Positions 23,080 to 24,939 of a DNA stretch of 24,939 bases are shown piece after piece. The notes below the pieces were generated by a model. That model was given only the letters and a program-made list of their open reading frames with translations, did no database searches and was not told where the DNA came from. Each line of letters starts with the position of its first letter. Position 1 is the first letter of the stretch. The stretch comes from Fen-1077 sp964462865 (GTDB taxonomy: Bacteria; Chloroflexota; Dehalococcoidia; Dehalococcoidales; RBG-16-60-22), in assembly GCA_964462865.1 (NCBI GenBank), contig CAYWZO010000029.1, positions 1 through 24,939 of the forward strand, in the 5' to 3' direction. A program made the translations under genes and the position numbers.

Positions 23080-24123
23080 ATGGATTTTTTAAGCACCGCT
23101 GCCGGATTCGTTTCGGCCATTGCCCGGCCCCTGGGCTTAGGCCCGAAGGTTGAGGAACTGGTGATAAGGCTCGGCGCCCGCCGGACCACCGCCAGGGTGC
23201 CGGAATCACCCCGCCTTATCTGGATTGAGCCGACGAACGCCTGCAACCTCCGCTGCATCATGTGCGACCGGAAAGCGGTGGAAAGCCGGAAGACCGGCAC
23301 TATGGACTTCGAGCTCTATACCAGAATCGTCGATGAGGCCGCTGCTATGGGGGCCGGCGAGGTGTCCATGGGGCTGGGCGGCGAGCCGCTTATCCATCCC
23401 CGCCTGCCCGATATGATTAGGTATGCCCGGAGTAAAGGCCTCACGGTGAGCTTCAACACCAACGCCAACCTGCTGGACGAAGCGAAGTCCCGGGCGATAC
23501 TGGAAAGCGGGCCCGACAAGATAGTCTTCTCGGTGGACGGGGCTTGTAAAGAGACCTATGAGAAGATAAGAGTGGGCGGCAACTTCGATACCGTTACCGC
23601 CAACATTAAAAGGTTCCTGGCGCTGAAAAAAGAGATAGGGCTGGATAAACCCAGGACGGTATTTCAGACCATCATCATGAAAGGCACCGAAAATGAGATT
23701 GGTACCGTTATCGACACCTGGCACCCCCTGGTGGACGAGGTCTCGGTCGCTGCGGTGGCCGAATACGGCCATATCGGCGGAGTGTCACTGGTCAAGCGTA
23801 ACCGGAAATCGCCGCGCATACCGTGTCCGCTGCTCTGGTTTTCCCTCTCCATCCAGTGGAACGGCGATGTCACCGTCTGCTGCAACGACATGGGCGGGGA
23901 GCTGGTCATCGGCAACATCACCCGGGACAACCTGAAAAGCCTGTGGCAAAGCGATAAACTCAACGAGATGCGCCGGATTCTCCGTAAAGGCCAGACAGGC
24001 AAGATACCGCGCTGCGACCGGTGCGAGGCAATCAACGTGGACCTGATCCGGCAGAAAAAAGCCCTGGTGGCCGGGGTGGCGAGTAAGGCCGGAAGGAAAA
24101 AGATTACAGTGACGGTAGAGTGA
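23080..24123 (+). CDS. Radical SAM protein with SPASM domain
   Basis: 347 residues. After an N-terminal extension of about 45 residues, EPTNACNLRCIMC (50-62) gives the CX3CX2C cluster C55, C59, C62. LGGEPLIHP (around 105-113) is the GGE SAM-binding motif. The C-terminal third has CPLLWFSLSIQWNGDVTVCC, then GNI...SLWQSDKL, and finally IPRCDRCEAIN, the ordered cysteines of a SPASM domain holding auxiliary iron-sulfur clusters. SPASM proteins modify peptides or act as dehydrogenases on sugars and alcohols (for example aminoglycoside enzymes). In a glycan operon, oxidation or epimerisation of a sugar is a fair guess, but the substrate is unknown. It is the last plus-strand gene here. Confidence 0.85.
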   Translation: MDFLSTAAGFVSAIARPLGLGPKVEELVIRLGARRTTARVPESPRLIWIEPTNACNLRCIMCDRKAVESRKTGTMDFELYTRIVDEAAAMGAGEVSMGLGGEPLIHPRLPDMIRYARSKGLTVSFNTNANLLDEAKSRAILESGPDKIVFSVDGACKETYEKIRVGGNFDTVTANIKRFLALKKEIGLDKPRTVFQTIIMKGTENEIGTVIDTWHPLVDEVSVAAVAEYGHIGGVSLVKRNRKSPRIPCPLLWFSLSIQWNGDVTVCCNDMGGELVIGNITRDNLKSLWQSDKLNEMRRILRKGQTGKIPRCDRCEAINVDLIRQKKALVAGVASKAGRKKITVTVE

Positions 24124-24147
24124 AATAAACGTCTCTGAAAATACCCA

Positions 24148-24939
24148 TTACTTATCGCTCATTTTTAATGAAGACAAGACATGAAGGCGTATTTTCTCAA
24201 GATCTTCGTAGTTTTTCGAACCCGGAGATAATTCGATAGCTTGCTTCCTGATTTTCTTTCGCCCTGCCAGTATCTCGTATGACCTGCTTATCCTTTTATC
24301 CGCCCAGCCGGGTAAATTCAAGGAATCAAGTACACGCCCCGCTTGACTCTTTAAGGGATAGTGCCTGTTTATATAGGCGGCCATGGCAGTATCGATCACT
24401 TTTTTTGACTTCTCAATATCCATTTGCGATTGGCGGTTCATATGTGTAGCCAGGCAGTCCCGGAATTTCGCGTATTCCTCATCATACTTGCCCGCATTTA
24501 TTGCCTCCCTAAGGTCCATCGGCCAGTGCTTGGCTTCGTGCCTGGTACGGGCCATGTAAAAAACGTCCAGACATTCCATCTTACCGTATATCATGGTAAA
24601 CATTGAGGGGAGCAGTTCCCCAAACAATATGGGTGAAACGTGGCAGTTTATCAGCTCTCGATAAGCCTTTTTTAAAACGTCAGTCCGGTGAACGGCATAA
24701 ATAGTAGGTAAAAAATACCGTGATAAGTGTTCGGTCAGCCTGTCCTCCGCCTGGGGCGACCGTATCGATTCGGCCGTATAAGCGGATTCCCAGATAAATC
24801 GTTGTTCTCCTTGGCTATTTGTCTCCAGATGGAAAAAGACATACCGGCCGTGGGCAACAACAAAATCCCTGTTCTTTTCCAAAAAGTCTACGGACTTATT
24901 GATTCCGTGAGGAGTAACAAAATCATCATCGGCACAGAA
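24148..24939 (-). CDS. Glycosyltransferase-like protein (TIGR00180-like), partial at the right edge
   Basis: Minus-strand reading frame of 263 residues, open to the window edge, so the N-terminus is missing. The first visible residues are FCADDDFVTPHGI, whose D-D-D triad resembles the metal-binding DXD of TIGR00180-type GT-A transferases. What follows is poorly conserved to my eye: a helical region with HWPMDLREAINAGKYDEEYA (about residues 136-155 of the visible part) and a basic C-terminus. GC is about 40-50 percent, lower than the operon. It converges with the SPASM gene, with only 24 bases between the stop codons and no hairpin terminator. Function is inferred mainly from the DDD motif; it could modify the same surface glycan. 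Confidence 0.6.
   Translation of the reverse strand, partial: FCADDDFVTPHGINKSVDFLEKNRDFVVAHGRYVFFHLETNSQGEQRFIWESAYTAESIRSPQAEDRLTEHLSRYFLPTIYAVHRTDVLKKAYRELINCHVSPILFGELLPSMFTMIYGKMECLDVFYMARTRHEAKHWPMDLREAINAGKYDEEYAKFRDCLATHMNRQSQMDIEKSKKVIDTAMAAYINRHYPLKSQAGRVLDSLNLPGWADKRISRSYEILAGRKKIRKQAIELSPGSKNYEDLEKIRLHVLSSLKMSDK

Noticed and set aside
24124..24147. A bidirectional terminator between the convergent genes
   Set aside because: The 24-base gap has no inverted repeat or T-tract.

Overview
This window is a 25 kb piece of a bacterial chromosome with GC in the high fifties. A housekeeping gene, carB (N-terminal part, minus strand), lies at the left edge. It is followed by a divergently oriented block of 24 consecutive plus-strand genes for surface-glycan biosynthesis. 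The right edge has a convergent, partial glycosyltransferase gene. Clear Shine-Dalgarno sequences, several TTG starts and tightly packed or overlapping genes point to a bacterium. The CarB sequence has a flavour I associate with Chloroflexota/Dehalococcoidia or similar anaerobes, but I cannot fix the phylum by eye. There are no rRNA or tRNA genes, CRISPR arrays, transposases or phage genes.

Layout. (1) 1-1049: carB. (2) 1050-1221: divergent intergenic region with weak candidate promoters on both strands. (3) 1222-6035: a GT4 glycosyltransferase, then a GDP-D-glycero-alpha-D-manno-heptose module (HddC-like nucleotidyltransferase, HddA-like kinase, GmhA-like isomerase, GmhB phosphatase) ending in a small transaldolase that could supply its sedoheptulose 7-phosphate. 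(4) 6047-9565: a GT-B-like transferase, a four-helix SMR/ArnE-type flippase subunit, a LegB-like 4,6-dehydratase and a polyprenyl-phosphate GT2. (5) 9566-13040: a B12-binding-type radical SAM enzyme, a second polyprenyl-phosphate-type GT2 and two SAM methyltransferases, the second in a low-GC patch. (6) 13058-15496: a ChbG/YdjC deacetylase and a GT39/ArnT-like membrane glycosyltransferase. (7) 15506-22058: a nonulosonic-acid (legionaminic-acid-type) module: Gfo/Idh/MocA oxidoreductase, CMP-sugar synthetase, PtmA-like SDR, NeuB/LegI, NeuC/LegG, NeuD/LegH and LegC. (8) 22059-24123: a CapD-like dehydratase and a SPASM radical SAM protein. (9) 24148-24939: a partial TIGR00180-like glycosyltransferase on the minus strand.

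How the genes may work together (inference). Two unusual activated sugars are made: a GDP-heptose and a CMP-nonulosonic acid. The GT2, SMR, deacetylase and GT39 genes resemble the Arn logic: load a sugar on undecaprenyl phosphate, trim it, flip it and transfer it outside. The radical SAM enzymes and methyltransferases would decorate the sugars or the lipid. No Wzx, Wzy, Wzz, ABC exporter or oligosaccharyltransferase is visible, so the final acceptor (polysaccharide, S-layer, flagellin or lipid) cannot be told from this window.

The most interesting points are the transaldolase built into the heptose operon, the altered active site of the GmhA-like isomerase, the Arn-like set interleaved with a B12 radical SAM enzyme, two different dehydratases beside one LegC-type aminotransferase, and two low-GC insertions, one of which ends inside the NeuD-like gene.
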